From NCBI GenBank assembly GCA_021787565.1, contig JAJYLT010000003.1, positions 1 through 64,000 on the forward strand: a stretch of 64,000 bases of DNA. Reading direction: 5' to 3'. The DNA is from Acidobacteriota bacterium. GTDB taxonomy: Bacteria > Acidobacteriota > UBA4820 > DSQY01. Under the pieces are notes generated by a model. It saw only the letters and a list, made by a program, of their open reading frames with translations. It was not told the origin of the DNA and made no database searches. Both the position numbers and the translations under genes were made by a program. Each line of letters begins with the position of its first letter. Position 1 is the first letter of the stretch. Below, one piece after another: positions 48,692-58,384 of this stretch.

Positions 48692-49669
48692 ATGGCTCTC
48701 TACCCCTCCTACTTGAACCTCCTCTCGAACGGAGAACTGGACGGGCGGGTGCGCCTGCTGCTGGGCCGCCTGGGCCAGTGCGTCGTCTGCCCGCGCCACT
48801 GCCGGGTGAAACGCCTGAGGGACATGAAGGCCGTCTGCAGCACCGGCCGCCGCGCGGAGGTGGCCTCATGGTGCGTCCACCGGGGCGAGGAGCCCTGCAT
48901 CAGCGGGCAAAGGGGCTCGGGTACGGTCTTCTTCGCCCACTGCAACCTCTCCTGCCTCTTCTGCCAGAACTGGCAGATCAGCCAAGCATGGGAGGAGGGC
49001 GATCAGGCCAAGAGCGCCGGGGAGCTGGCCGACATCTACCTCGACCTTCAGGCGCGGGGGGTTCACAACCTCAACTGGGTGAGCCCCAGCCACGTCGTCC
49101 CCCAGGCCGTCGAGGCCCTGGCCGTGGCGGCGAGGCGAGGCCTGCGGCTGCCGGTGGTATACAACTCCAACGGCTACGACGACGTGGACACCCTTCGCCT
49201 GCTAGACGGGATCGTGGACCTCTACCTTCCGGACCTGAAGTACGCCGACGACGCGGCCGCCGACGAGCTCTCCCGCGCCGTGGGCTATGCGGCCAACGCC
49301 CAGGCGGCCATCGCCGAAATGTGGCGGCAGGTCGGCCCGCTGCAACTGGACGAGGAGGGCCAGGCCGTCCGGGGCCTGCTGGTGCGCCACCTCGTCCTGC
49401 CCAACGGTCTCAGCCAAACGCGCCAGGTATTGAGGTTTCTTGCTTCGCTCGGCGAGGACGTGGCGGTGAGCCTCATGGCCCAGTACTCGCCGCAGGGGCG
49501 GGCTTTCGACCACCCCCTCCTGGGACGCCCCCTTCATGCGGGTGAGTATGCGAGCGCCGTGGAGGCCCTCGAGGAGAGCGGCATCACCGATGGCTACGTC
49601 CAGGAGCTGACCGCCCAATCCACCTATTTGCCCGATTTCTCGGTGGAGGGGCACCCCTTCGAACGCTAG
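48692..49669 (+). CDS. Radical SAM protein of the PflX/COG1313 type
   Basis: 325 residues. The radical-SAM motif CNLSCLFCQNW (Cys-x3-Cys-x2-Cys) is preceded by a Cys-rich N-terminal segment (CVVCPRHCRV). Strong family markers are RGSGTVFFAHCNLSC, LDLQARGVHNLNWVSPSH, YNSNGYDDVDTLRLLDGIV and RHLVLPNGLSQTRQVLRFL. These proteins resemble pyruvate-formate-lyase activases but have no defined substrate. It follows fabK by 42 bases on the same strand and ends opposite the diguanylate cyclase. Confidence 0.88.
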   Translation: MALYPSYLNLLSNGELDGRVRLLLGRLGQCVVCPRHCRVKRLRDMKAVCSTGRRAEVASWCVHRGEEPCISGQRGSGTVFFAHCNLSCLFCQNWQISQAWEEGDQAKSAGELADIYLDLQARGVHNLNWVSPSHVVPQAVEALAVAARRGLRLPVVYNSNGYDDVDTLRLLDGIVDLYLPDLKYADDAAADELSRAVGYAANAQAAIAEMWRQVGPLQLDEEGQAVRGLLVRHLVLPNGLSQTRQVLRFLASLGEDVAVSLMAQYSPQGRAFDHPLLGRPLHAGEYASAVEALEESGITDGYVQELTAQSTYLPDFSVEGHPFER

Positions 49670-49707
49670 TGTTGTCTCCCCGTCGTGTGTTCACCAGCCG
49701 CTTCCCC

Positions 49708-50556
49708 TCACCCGCCCTTTTCGGTCACGTGGCGGAACGAGTTCTTGCCGTCCCGCTTGGCTTCGTACATCAACTGGTCCACCCTTTTGAGCATGGCCGT
49801 GTAGGAAGAAGGGGGGCGTTCGAAGGTGACCGCACCCACGCTCAGCGTGACCGGCCAGCCCTGAGCCCGTACCGCCTCCTGGAGGTGGCGGTGAAGGCGC
49901 GTGAGGACGAAAGGGGCCGCGTTGCCGTCGCACTCCGGGAGCAGGAGCGCGAATTCGTCCCCACCCAGCCTCGCGAAGGCGTCGCTGGAGCGGACGCTTT
50001 GCATCACCACTCCGGCCACGGCCTGCAGAACCGCGTCACCGGTGGCATGGCCAAAGCGGTCGTTGACCGCCTTGAAGTTGTCCAGGTCGGCGAAGGCCAC
50101 GGTGAACGGCCGTCCGTTGCGGCCGGTGCGCCCCATTTCCCTCTCGGCCACCTCCTCGAAGGCGCGGGCGTTGAGGGCGCCGGTGAGGTGGTCGGTGCGG
50201 GCGTAGCTCCGCTCCCTCTCCAGGGTCTTCCTCAGACTGGTGGTGAGGGCCACCGCGGCGAGGAACAGCAACAGCTCCAGAACGGCGTTCAAGAAGGGCA
50301 GGAGGCTGTGGTGGCCGGGTGCAAGGGCCAGGAACTCCGATGCGAACAGGTCCAGCACCGTGAGCACCAGGGCCAGCAGGCCGGCCCAGAGGCCGACGAA
50401 CCAGGAGAGCAGGACGATGGGGACGAGATAGAGGGCCGAGAGGGAGAGGAGGGAGCCCGTCACGTAGTCCACGAATCCAACGGCCAGCAGGATAAGGAGT
50501 CCCACGATCAACCAGATGGCCTTGGCGTGCTTGCGCAGCGCCTTCTTAAGGTTCAC
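49708..50556 (-). CDS. Membrane diguanylate cyclase (GGDEF)
   Basis: 282 residues from GTG at 50556 (GGGGGA upstream). Three to four N-terminal membrane helices (~13-105) carry a GGDEF domain with an intact active site (RLGGDEFALLLPE, GGDEF at 198-202) and an inhibitory RxxD site (Arg189-Asp192) five residues before it. It should make cyclic-di-GMP and be subject to product inhibition. No EAL domain follows. Its start overlaps the preceding small gene by 11 bases. The two receiver-PilZ proteins elsewhere in the window are possible readers. Confidence 0.92.
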   Translation of the reverse strand: MNLKKALRKHAKAIWLIVGLLILLAVGFVDYVTGSLLSLSALYLVPIVLLSWFVGLWAGLLALVLTVLDLFASEFLALAPGHHSLLPFLNAVLELLLFLAAVALTTSLRKTLERERSYARTDHLTGALNARAFEEVAEREMGRTGRNGRPFTVAFADLDNFKAVNDRFGHATGDAVLQAVAGVVMQSVRSSDAFARLGGDEFALLLPECDGNAAPFVLTRLHRHLQEAVRAQGWPVTLSVGAVTFERPPSSYTAMLKRVDQLMYEAKRDGKNSFRHVTEKGG

Positions 50557-50803
50557 GCTCGTCCCCCAGCAGGCCCCAGGACACCTCCGCCGCCGCGAAG
50601 CGCGCCACGTGTTCCGCCATCCTTCCGGCCGCGGCCTTGCGGGCGTGGTTCGCCGACCGCGCCTCTTCCTCGACCGCTGCCGCAACGGCCAGGTCAAGCT
50701 GAGAGAGCAGGGGGCTGGGCGAGGGGCCGACGAGGCATTCCCGGGCCTCCACCCAGCCCACGGCAACTTCCTCCTCGGCCAGTTCCAGCATGAGCGCGTC
50801 CAT
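50546..50803 (-). CDS. Small protein of unknown function
   Basis: 85 residues from ATG at 50803; TTG at 50854 or GTG at 50848 would lengthen it, and none has a clear ribosome-binding site. The sequence is Ala/Glu-rich and helical (LDLAVAAAVEEEARSANHARKAAAGRMAEHV). It faintly resembles the N-terminus of B3/B4-domain (tRNA-editing-like) proteins, of which the rest would be missing. The 11-base overlap with the cyclase start supports expression. I do not recognise it with confidence. Confidence 0.45.
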   Translation of the reverse strand: MDALMLELAEEEVAVGWVEARECLVGPSPSPLLSQLDLAVAAAVEEEARSANHARKAAAGRMAEHVARFAAAEVSWGLLGDEREP

Positions 50804-50898
50804 GTCGTCAGCTATTGTACGGCCTTCCCGGCCGCGAAGGAACGCCACCGACAAGATCGGCGCGTCACACGGGCCGCGGACGGTCGCCGTGAGGGTGT

Positions 50899-52074
50899 CT
50901 AGAGTTCCCTCAGGGCTGACGCCACGGGCATCCGGGCCGCGCGCAGGGCCGGCAGCAGGCCTCCGACGAATCCCATGACCAGGGCGAAGAGCAGCCCCTT
51001 CCCCAGAAGATCCGGCGTCACCCTGAAGGCGAAGGCGATCTGCGAGAAGCTCTGCCAGTTGAGGGTGGAGGTGGTCAGCCCGTTGACGGGCAATACCACG
51101 ATGCAGCCCAGCAAACCGCCGATCAGCGCGATGAAGAGGGCCTCCACCATCCAGGAAAGCACCACGCTCGCGCCTCCGAAGCCCAGCGCCCTCAGGGTGG
51201 CGATCTCACGGGCCCTGGCGGCCACCGAGGAGTACATGGTGTTGAAGGCACCGAATACCGCGCCGATGCCCATGACGGACGCCACCAGAAATCCCAGGAC
51301 CCGTATCATCGTCGAGACGGCCCTGGACTGCTTGGCGTAGTAGTCCGTCTCGCGGTCGGCCTGCACCGTGAGGCGGGGATCGGAGGCCAGGGCCCTCTTG
51401 AAATCGCCCAGGGCGGCGGGAGAGGTCAGGCGAACCGTGACCGATGAGAAGAGGTCCTCGGGACGCTTGTAGGTCTGGCTCAGCACGGGCTGATCGGCCC
51501 AGACTTCCGAATCGAAGGCGCTGCCGCCCGAGTCCATGATCCCCACGACGCGCCAGGTCCTTCCCCCGAAGCTGGGCGTGTCCCCCAGCCCGAAGCCGGA
51601 GTACATGGTGGAGGCGCTCTTCCCCGCCACCAGCTCCGCCAGCCCCGGCCGAAGGAAGCGCCCGCTCACGATCCGGACGCCGCGATGCACCTTGAGGGCC
51701 TGTTCCGACACGCCGCGGACGGGCGCCAGCGCGTCCGAGTCGGAGGCGCGATGGTGGAAGGCCGCCACCACGAACACCTCGCCGCTCACCAGGGGGTGCC
51801 CCTCCTCGTCATGGGCCACCCCGGGCGCGCCGGCGATCACCTGGATCTGCTCCCGCGTCACCACCGATTCCATCTCCGTCGTGGCCCCCCCTCTCATCAC
51901 GATGGCGTTCGAGGGCGAACCTGAGTCCACCAGGGTGAGCTGAAATCCCCTGGCCATGGAGAGCATGGCCACGAAGACCGCCACCACCCCGGCGATTCCC
52001 AGGACCGCCACGAGGTTGCCGCGCCAGCGGGCCCTGACGCTGCGGACGTTGTAGATCAGGGGAATGGGGCTCAC
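50899..52074 (-). CDS. MacB/FtsX-type ABC transporter permease (second)
   Basis: 391 residues from GTG at 52074 (VSPIPLIYNVRSVRARWRG); longer frames enter non-coding sequence. One N-terminal membrane helix, a large extracytoplasmic MacB-like domain, then three C-terminal helices (around 265-385) ending in LPALRAARMPVASALREL, the FtsX/MacB signature. It is probably the partner of the permease at 52196-53335, forming a heterodimer with the ATPase at 53332-54081. Confidence 0.86.
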   Translation of the reverse strand: MSPIPLIYNVRSVRARWRGNLVAVLGIAGVVAVFVAMLSMARGFQLTLVDSGSPSNAIVMRGGATTEMESVVTREQIQVIAGAPGVAHDEEGHPLVSGEVFVVAAFHHRASDSDALAPVRGVSEQALKVHRGVRIVSGRFLRPGLAELVAGKSASTMYSGFGLGDTPSFGGRTWRVVGIMDSGGSAFDSEVWADQPVLSQTYKRPEDLFSSVTVRLTSPAALGDFKRALASDPRLTVQADRETDYYAKQSRAVSTMIRVLGFLVASVMGIGAVFGAFNTMYSSVAARAREIATLRALGFGGASVVLSWMVEALFIALIGGLLGCIVVLPVNGLTTSTLNWQSFSQIAFAFRVTPDLLGKGLLFALVMGFVGGLLPALRAARMPVASALREL

Positions 52075-52195
52075 GGAAGAAGCCCTCCGCGCAGGATTGC
52101 GAATGGCGGAACGCGAACGGCCAGTTGAAGGGATGGCCCGCCTTTTCTCGCTTCCTCCCACTCAACCTTCGCCCCTCTGCCTTCGCCGTGCATGG

Positions 52196-53335
52196 TCACA
52201 CCCTCCGCAGCGCTTCCACGATCTTGAGCCGCATGGCCAGGAGGGCGGGAATGATCCCCGAGGCCACTCCCACCGCCAGCGTGAGCGCCAGCCCCAGGGC
52301 CATCTTCGCGGGGCTCAGGTAGAAGACCGGCAGGAAGCCTCCGGTGGGGTCGCCCCGAAGCGTGAAGAGCTTCGCGGCCGCCAATCCCAGCACTCCGCCC
52401 TGGAGGGCGCAGGCCATCGACTCTCCGAGCACGAGCCACAGCACCGACGCGTCGGTGAATCCGATGGTCTTGAGCACCGCGAGCTCCGCGGTCCGCTCGC
52501 GAACGGCCATGGCCATCGCGTTGCCGGTCACGAGGAGGAGGGTGAAGAAGACCACGCCCCCGATGACGAGAATGAGAAGCTGGATGTTTCCCACCTGCTT
52601 GACGAATCCCGCGGCGAAGGCCTTCTCGCTCTCCGCCGACGTCTCCCACGGGGAGTTGGCGAAGCGGCTGTCGATGGCCTCGGCCACGCTGGCGGCCTCG
52701 TTCGGGTCGGCCACCTGCACCACGTACCAGCCCACCATGCCCTTCCCCCAGGTGCGGCGTTCTTCGAGGTAGTCGCTCCGGAACCAGAACTGCGTAGTGT
52801 CGTCCTCGCTGCGCGTCCCGTCGTAAATGCCCCGGATGTTGAACTCCCAGACGCCCCCGAAGATGGAGGCCACCAGGGGAACCCGGTCCCCGATCTTCCA
52901 GCCGAACCTCTCCGCGGTCTTCCGCCCCACGACGCAGCCCTCCCGGTCCTGGAGGAAGGCCTCCCACTCCCCCCGAGGCACCTTGAACTCGGGATACATC
53001 TTCAGCCAGGTCTCCTTCTCCACCGCGAACTGCGGGAAGAAGTTCTTGGGGTCCTGGTAGTACCCGCCGAACCAGGTCGCGTAGGTCACCGTCTTGACGC
53101 CGGGGATCTGGAGCATCCGCTCCCTGTACGATACGGGAAGGGGCATGATGAGGGAGACCTTGTTGCGGACGACCAGGCGGTCGACCCCGGCCACCTCCAC
53201 GCCCTGGTTGAAGGCCGTTTGAATGGCCGCCAGGAGGCCGTATAGGAAGAGGGCCACCGCGAAGGAGCCCACGGTCAGCGCGGTGCGGACCTTTTTCCTG
53301 CGCAAGTTCGACCAGATCAGGGCGAAGAACTTCAT
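52196..53335 (-). CDS. MacB/FtsX-type ABC transporter permease (first)
   Basis: 379 residues from ATG at 53335, overlapping the ATPase stop (ATGA). Layout as for its partner: one N-terminal helix (VRTALTVGSFAVALFLYGLL), an extracytoplasmic domain, then three helices and a C-terminal IIPALLAMRLKIVEALRRV tail. The pair differs in sequence enough to suggest distinct roles in a heterodimer. The 121 bases before the second permease hold no gene. Confidence 0.88.
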   Translation of the reverse strand: MKFFALIWSNLRRKKVRTALTVGSFAVALFLYGLLAAIQTAFNQGVEVAGVDRLVVRNKVSLIMPLPVSYRERMLQIPGVKTVTYATWFGGYYQDPKNFFPQFAVEKETWLKMYPEFKVPRGEWEAFLQDREGCVVGRKTAERFGWKIGDRVPLVASIFGGVWEFNIRGIYDGTRSEDDTTQFWFRSDYLEERRTWGKGMVGWYVVQVADPNEAASVAEAIDSRFANSPWETSAESEKAFAAGFVKQVGNIQLLILVIGGVVFFTLLLVTGNAMAMAVRERTAELAVLKTIGFTDASVLWLVLGESMACALQGGVLGLAAAKLFTLRGDPTGGFLPVFYLSPAKMALGLALTLAVGVASGIIPALLAMRLKIVEALRRV

Positions 53336-54081
53336 GTTTCGGCCGGCTTGCTCGTGGGCCCGTTGCCTTCCGGCCCGCTCGTGGTTCCCTCCACGAGCGC
53401 GCCCTTCTCCAGGTGGAGCACCACTTCGGCCCTCTCGGCCGCCCTGGGATCGTGGGTGACCATCAGCACCGTCTTCCCATAGCGCGACGCGAGGCCCGAC
53501 AGCAAAGCCAGGACCTCGTCGGCGCTTCGCCTGTCCAGGTCTCCCGTCGGCTCGTCGCACAGCAGGAAGGTGGGGTCCGCCACGATGGCCCTGGCTATGG
53601 CCACGCGCTGCTCCTGGCCGCCCGAAAGCTGGCGGGGGTAGTAGTCGGTCCGATCCTTCAGCCCCACGAGGCCCAGGGCAGTCTCCACGTGCCGCCGCCG
53701 CTGGGCCTTGGAGAGGCGGGTCAAAAGGAGCGGCAGCTCCACGTTCTGAAAGGCGGTCAGCACGGGCAGGAGGTTGTACATCTGAAAGATGAACCCCACG
53801 TGGCGGGCCCGCCAGTGGGCGAGCTTGGGCCCCGAGAGGTGCGTGATCTCGTCGCCGGCGACGGTGATGCTCCCCGCCGTCGGCAGGTCCAGCCCCCCCA
53901 GGAGGTTGAGCAAGGTCGTCTTTCCCGAGCCGCTGGGGCCCATGAAGGCCACGAATTCCCCCTCGTCCACGCTCAGGTTCAGGCCCCGCAGGACGTGCAC
54001 GTCCTGGCCGCCCCGCCGGTAGGTCTTATCGAGGTCGCGGACACGGATGAGCGCGTCGCCGTTATCGTCCAGTCTGACCAT
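53332..54081 (-). CDS. MacB/LolD-type ABC transporter ATPase
   Basis: 249 residues. Walker A is [11 protein letters not shown], the Q-loop [10 protein letters not shown], the signature [17 protein letters not shown], Walker [13 protein letters not shown] and the H-loop VTHD. The final ~25 residues form a charged tail unlike the family core. These ATPases power mechanotransmission exporters for lipoproteins, toxins or peptides. The operon order (fusion protein, ATPase, two permeases) fits an efflux or lipoprotein-trafficking system. Confidence 0.94.
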   Translation of the reverse strand: MVRLDDNGDALIRVRDLDKTYRRGGQDVHVLRGLNLSVDEGEFVAFMGPSGSGKTTLLNLLGGLDLPTAGSITVAGDEITHLSGPKLAHWRARHVGFIFQMYNLLPVLTAFQNVELPLLLTRLSKAQRRRHVETALGLVGLKDRTDYYPRQLSGGQEQRVAIARAIVADPTFLLCDEPTGDLDRRSADEVLALLSGLASRYGKTVLMVTHDPRAAERAEVVLHLEKGALVEGTTSGPEGNGPTSKPAET

Positions 54082-54190
54082 CGAAGCGGCCCTCTCGTTG
54101 CTTCCGTTGGAAGGGAAACCGACACGGGACGGGGAGGGATCCTCCGACCCGCGGTTCGAGCGAGGCTCGGACCGATTCCTCAGCCCCCGC

Positions 54191-55417
54191 TCAGGAGCCC
54201 TTCACCTGGACGCGCTGGCCGTCCCTCAAGTGATCCAGCCCCGAAACGGCCACCACGTCTCCCGGTGAGAGGCCATCGAGGATCTCGACCTCGGAGCCCC
54301 GTTTCCCGCCCAGCTTCACCGGCGTGATCCGGAGCCTGCCGTCGAGCACCTTGAACGCCACCGGGCCTCCGCCCCCAGTCCGAACCGCGGCGGCCGGCAC
54401 GAGAGCCTTGGCCTTGCCCGGCTTCAGGGCTTCGGGATTCAGGAAGGCCACCTTCGCCCCCATGTCCGGCAGGATTCTAGGGTCCAGGCGGTCGAACGCG
54501 ATGCGGACCTTCACCGTGGCCTTCTGCCGGTCCGCCGTAGGAATGACCGTTCGCACCTTGCAGGGGATCCGCCAGTCGGGGTAGGCATCCAGGGTCGCCA
54601 CGACCTCCTGGCCGGGCTCGACCTTGGCGATGTAGGACTCGTTCACGTCCACTTCGATTTCCAGGGAAGACATGTCGACGATGGTGGAGATGCCGGTTCG
54701 CGTGAAGCCTCCTCCCGCCGAAACGGGGGAGACGATCTCCCCGGGCTGGGCGTCCTTGGACACCGCCACTCCCGCGAAGGGGGCCCGGATGACGCAGTTC
54801 TCGATCCCCCTCCGGGCGACGACCATCCGGGCCACGGCGGCCTGGACCTGGTCTTTCTGCAGGGCGATCCGGGCCTTGAGGCCGTCCACGGAAGCCCGCG
54901 CCTGGTCGAGGCTCTGCTGGTCGGCGTAGCCGCTGGCGGCCAGCGTGCCGGTCCGGCTCAGCTCCCGCTCCGCTTCGGCCAGGTCCACCCGGAGCTTGGG
55001 GATGGCGGCGGCCGCAACCAGGCGGTCCGCCACGGCGGCCTCGTAGGCCGCCCGCGCGTCCGAGTCGTCCAGCCGCGCGAGCACCTGGCCCGCGGTCACG
55101 TGCATCCCCTCCTCCACCAGCACCTCACCAACCCGGCCGGTCACCTTGGCCGCCACCGTGGCCTTGCGCCTGGCGGTCACGTAGCCGCTGGCGTTCAGCA
55201 CCGTCGCGGCCTCTACGCCCGAGGCCGCACGGGCGGTGGCGGTCTCCACGTTCACCTTTCGAGTGGAGGCCCAGGCCGCGATGAGCAGGAGGATCAGCAC
55301 CGCGACGGCGCCCGAGGCGATCCACCAACGCCGCGAGATGCCTCCGCTCCCCCGCTCCACCGGATCGATCCTCAAAGCCGACAAGTCCGGCGCGCCGGAC
55401 TCCCGTTGGTCGTTCAT
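54191..55417 (-). CDS. MacA-like periplasmic adaptor (HlyD family)
   Basis: 408 residues with a single N-terminal membrane helix (WWIASGAVAVLILLLIAAWA). A barrel-sandwich lipoyl domain is split by a coiled-coil hairpin (~110-200), and the block CVIRAPFAGVAVSKDAQPGEIV is the conserved adaptor segment, followed by a beta-barrel and membrane-proximal domain. It should link the ABC exporter to an outer-membrane channel, which is not in the window. GGGGAAGG precedes ATG. Confidence 0.9.
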   Translation of the reverse strand: MNDQRESGAPDLSALRIDPVERGSGGISRRWWIASGAVAVLILLLIAAWASTRKVNVETATARAASGVEAATVLNASGYVTARRKATVAAKVTGRVGEVLVEEGMHVTAGQVLARLDDSDARAAYEAAVADRLVAAAAIPKLRVDLAEAERELSRTGTLAASGYADQQSLDQARASVDGLKARIALQKDQVQAAVARMVVARRGIENCVIRAPFAGVAVSKDAQPGEIVSPVSAGGGFTRTGISTIVDMSSLEIEVDVNESYIAKVEPGQEVVATLDAYPDWRIPCKVRTVIPTADRQKATVKVRIAFDRLDPRILPDMGAKVAFLNPEALKPGKAKALVPAAAVRTGGGGPVAFKVLDGRLRITPVKLGGKRGSEVEILDGLSPGDVVAVSGLDHLRDGQRVQVKGS

Positions 55418-55492
55418 CGCCTTTCCTTCCCCAGGCTTTTCAGCCTTCCGTTTTTCCTTCGGCCGCCCACCTTGCCACGCGCCGGCCTCGGC

Positions 55493-56011
55493 TTACGCTG
55501 CGCCTCCGCCCAGCCCGAAGGACTCCCAGCCGCCCCTGAGGGTGCGCACCCTCAAGAGACACTCGGGCAGGTCGAAACGGAGGGTCCGTCCCTGGCTCCC
55601 CCCCGTCAGTTCGAGCGCCAGCGGCACGGCGCCTTCCGCGAGCAGGGCCTTGAGGCGCTCCACATTCCTGGCCCCGATGCCCGTGTCCAGAAGCTCCGCT
55701 CCCTGAAAGAGCCGGGCACCGCCCACCAGGGCCGCCCTCATTCGAGCCGGTCTCGCTCCCACTCCCACAAGGGCCTTGGACAGGGAGGGCAGCGCCTCCA
55801 CTCCGTACTTGGCCGGCAGGCCGGCCCGCTCGGTCCCTGGAGGGGGTTCGCCGGGCAGCAGCACGTGGGCCAGCCCGCCGACCCCCGCCTCGGGGTCGCA
55901 CAGGAGCAGCGCCACGCAGGAACCCAGCCCATACACCGCCAGCGAACAGGACCCGGTCTGGACGCAGAGCTGCCCGATGAAGACGGTGTGTACAGGCCTG
56001 TTATCCTCCAA
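55493..56011 (-). CDS. cheD: Chemoreceptor glutamine deamidase CheD
   Basis: 172 residues with a TTG start at 56011 (GGGAG five bases upstream, inside the preceding gene). CheD deamidates receptor Gln residues and binds CheC. The catalytic Cys32 (YGLGSCVALLL) and His49 (GLAHVLLPG) are 17 residues apart, as in Thermotoga CheD; the usual Thr six residues before the Cys appears to be Val26. The IGARNVERL block is also conserved. No cheC, CheA or receptor gene is present, and the gene is the end of a metabolic operon. Confidence 0.85.
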   Translation of the reverse strand: MEDNRPVHTVFIGQLCVQTGSCSLAVYGLGSCVALLLCDPEAGVGGLAHVLLPGEPPPGTERAGLPAKYGVEALPSLSKALVGVGARPARMRAALVGGARLFQGAELLDTGIGARNVERLKALLAEGAVPLALELTGGSQGRTLRFDLPECLLRVRTLRGGWESFGLGGGAA

Positions 56012-56267
56012 GGAACTCCCTCACGCCGGGTTTTAGGAAGAGCTCCTCCAGGTCCGCGCCGGCCACCTCCCGGCGAACGAGCTCGGCCTTCTCCTCCGCA
56101 TCCAGGTACCGGTTCACGATCAGCACCTTTCGGCCCCTGACCACGCAGAGGGCGCCGGCGCTCCGTATCCGGGAGGTCTCGCGGAAGTCGATCCCCATCT
56201 TGCGAAGAGCCTCCTTGAGCTCCTCGAGGAACGCCTCCCACTCCTTCCGGTTCCAGCGGCGGCTCAC
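56001..56267 (-). CDS. 88-residue protein of unknown function
   Basis: GTG at 56267 overlaps the metallolyase stop (GTGA), and its end overlaps cheD by 11 bases. The product is highly charged: a helical N-terminus (WNRKEWEAFLEELKEALRKM) then a short beta segment (GALCVVRGRKVLIVNR) and another helix. I recognise no domain. Tight coupling on both sides suggests expression with cheD; a regulator or scaffold is possible but unsupported. Confidence 0.65.
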   Translation of the reverse strand: MSRRWNRKEWEAFLEELKEALRKMGIDFRETSRIRSAGALCVVRGRKVLIVNRYLDAEEKAELVRREVAGADLEELFLKPGVREFLGG

Positions 56268-57511
56268 GACTCCTCCATCCGCTGCAAGATATCCCGGATC
56301 TCATCGTCCGAGAGCATGTGGTCCGATTCCTTCGCGGCGCGGCAGATCTGGGTCACCTTCTCCGGCGCGGGCTCCACGCCGTGCTGGTGGAGCCAGAACA
56401 CCACGTTGGACTCGCCCGACATGGGCCCCACCTCGATGGTCTGCTGCCGGCCCACCCACGAGGCGGGCACCGACGAGTAGACCAGGTCCACGAGCTCCTT
56501 GTTCCCCATGTTGAGGGCCTTGAGCAGGGCGGAGGCGTGCACGCCCGTGCCCGTGCGGTAGGCGTCCCTGCCGAACACGGGGTAGTTCCAGGGGATGGAT
56601 ATCCCCACCCAGCGAGCCACCCAGTCCACGTAATCAACCAGCGGCGTGAGTTCCCCTTCCCACAGTCCCATGAGCTTCAGGTTGACCAGAATGAGGTCCA
56701 TGGGCGTGTTGCCCACGCGTTCCCCCACTCCGAGGGCCGACCCGTGCAGCCGGTCCGCCCCGGCCTCCAGCGCCGCCAGCGTGGAGATCAGCCCGAGGCC
56801 CCGGTCCATGTGGCCGTGCCAGTCCACCTGGACGGGCTCCCCGGTCTCCTCGATCAGGTTCCTGAGGAACCGGACGATCCGGTAGGCGCCGCCTGGCGTC
56901 GCGAACCCAACCGTGTCGGCGATGCAGATCCTGCGGGCGCCGCACTCGATGGCCGCCAGGTAGAGATCGCGGAGGATTTCGGGCCGGGCCCTGGTGGTGT
57001 CCTCCGTGACGTACATGACGGGCATCTTCTCCCGCGTCGCCAGCGAGACCGATTCGCGGGTGGCCTTCAGGAGAAAGGGAAGATCCCACCCCTCGGCGTA
57101 GTGGCGCACGGGGCTCGAACCGAGAAACACCGCCACCTCGATGGGCATCCCCACCTTCTGGGCGATATCGAGAATGGGCCTGATGTCCTTCTCGAGGGTG
57201 CGCGCGGCGCAGTTGGGTGCCAGCGGGAGGCCCCCACGATGCACCTCCCTGGCGAGGAAGAGGGTGTCCTCGTAGGCCTGGGGGCCGGCCGCGGGAAGCC
57301 CGATGTTCAGGGAGTGAATGCCCAGGCGCTCCAAGAGCTGAAGGAAGTCTCTCTTGGCCTGAAGTGGAGGAGCCTTGGCGGAGGGGCTCTGGAGGCCGTC
57401 CCGCAGGGTCTCGTCGTTCAGTTGGATCCTGGAGGGAAACTTCGCTGGATTTCCGCTGAAACCGTCGCGGCCGTTCCAGTCGTAGATCCACTCCTCGTGC
57501 CTGCCCGGCAT
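56264..57511 (-). CDS. DRE-TIM metallolyase of the isopropylmalate/homocitrate synthase - HMG-CoA lyase family
   Basis: 415 residues (GGAGGGAGG upstream of ATG). The barrel signature IQLNDETLRDGLQSPS gives the metal-binding Asp and catalytic Arg; VDWHGHMDRGLGLISTLAAL supplies the metal His pair and GSALGVGERVGNTPMDL the conserved loop. It lacks the leucine-binding C-terminal regulatory domain of LeuA, so it is either a homocitrate/citramalate-type synthase or a lyase. The crotonase and thiolase genes next to it suggest acyl-CoA substrates; the true reaction is open. Confidence 0.8.
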   Translation of the reverse strand: MPGRHEEWIYDWNGRDGFSGNPAKFPSRIQLNDETLRDGLQSPSAKAPPLQAKRDFLQLLERLGIHSLNIGLPAAGPQAYEDTLFLAREVHRGGLPLAPNCAARTLEKDIRPILDIAQKVGMPIEVAVFLGSSPVRHYAEGWDLPFLLKATRESVSLATREKMPVMYVTEDTTRARPEILRDLYLAAIECGARRICIADTVGFATPGGAYRIVRFLRNLIEETGEPVQVDWHGHMDRGLGLISTLAALEAGADRLHGSALGVGERVGNTPMDLILVNLKLMGLWEGELTPLVDYVDWVARWVGISIPWNYPVFGRDAYRTGTGVHASALLKALNMGNKELVDLVYSSVPASWVGRQQTIEVGPMSGESNVVFWLHQHGVEPAPEKVTQICRAAKESDHMLSDDEIRDILQRMEES

Positions 57512-57540
57512 GCGACCAGTCCCTCCCTCCAGGGGCTACC

Positions 57541-58323
<783 letters not shown>

Positions 58324-58384
58324 GCTCTCTCCTCTTTCGAGCAGGCTGAAATCGGGGCGCGCCGACGGCGCGCCCTCGGACGGA

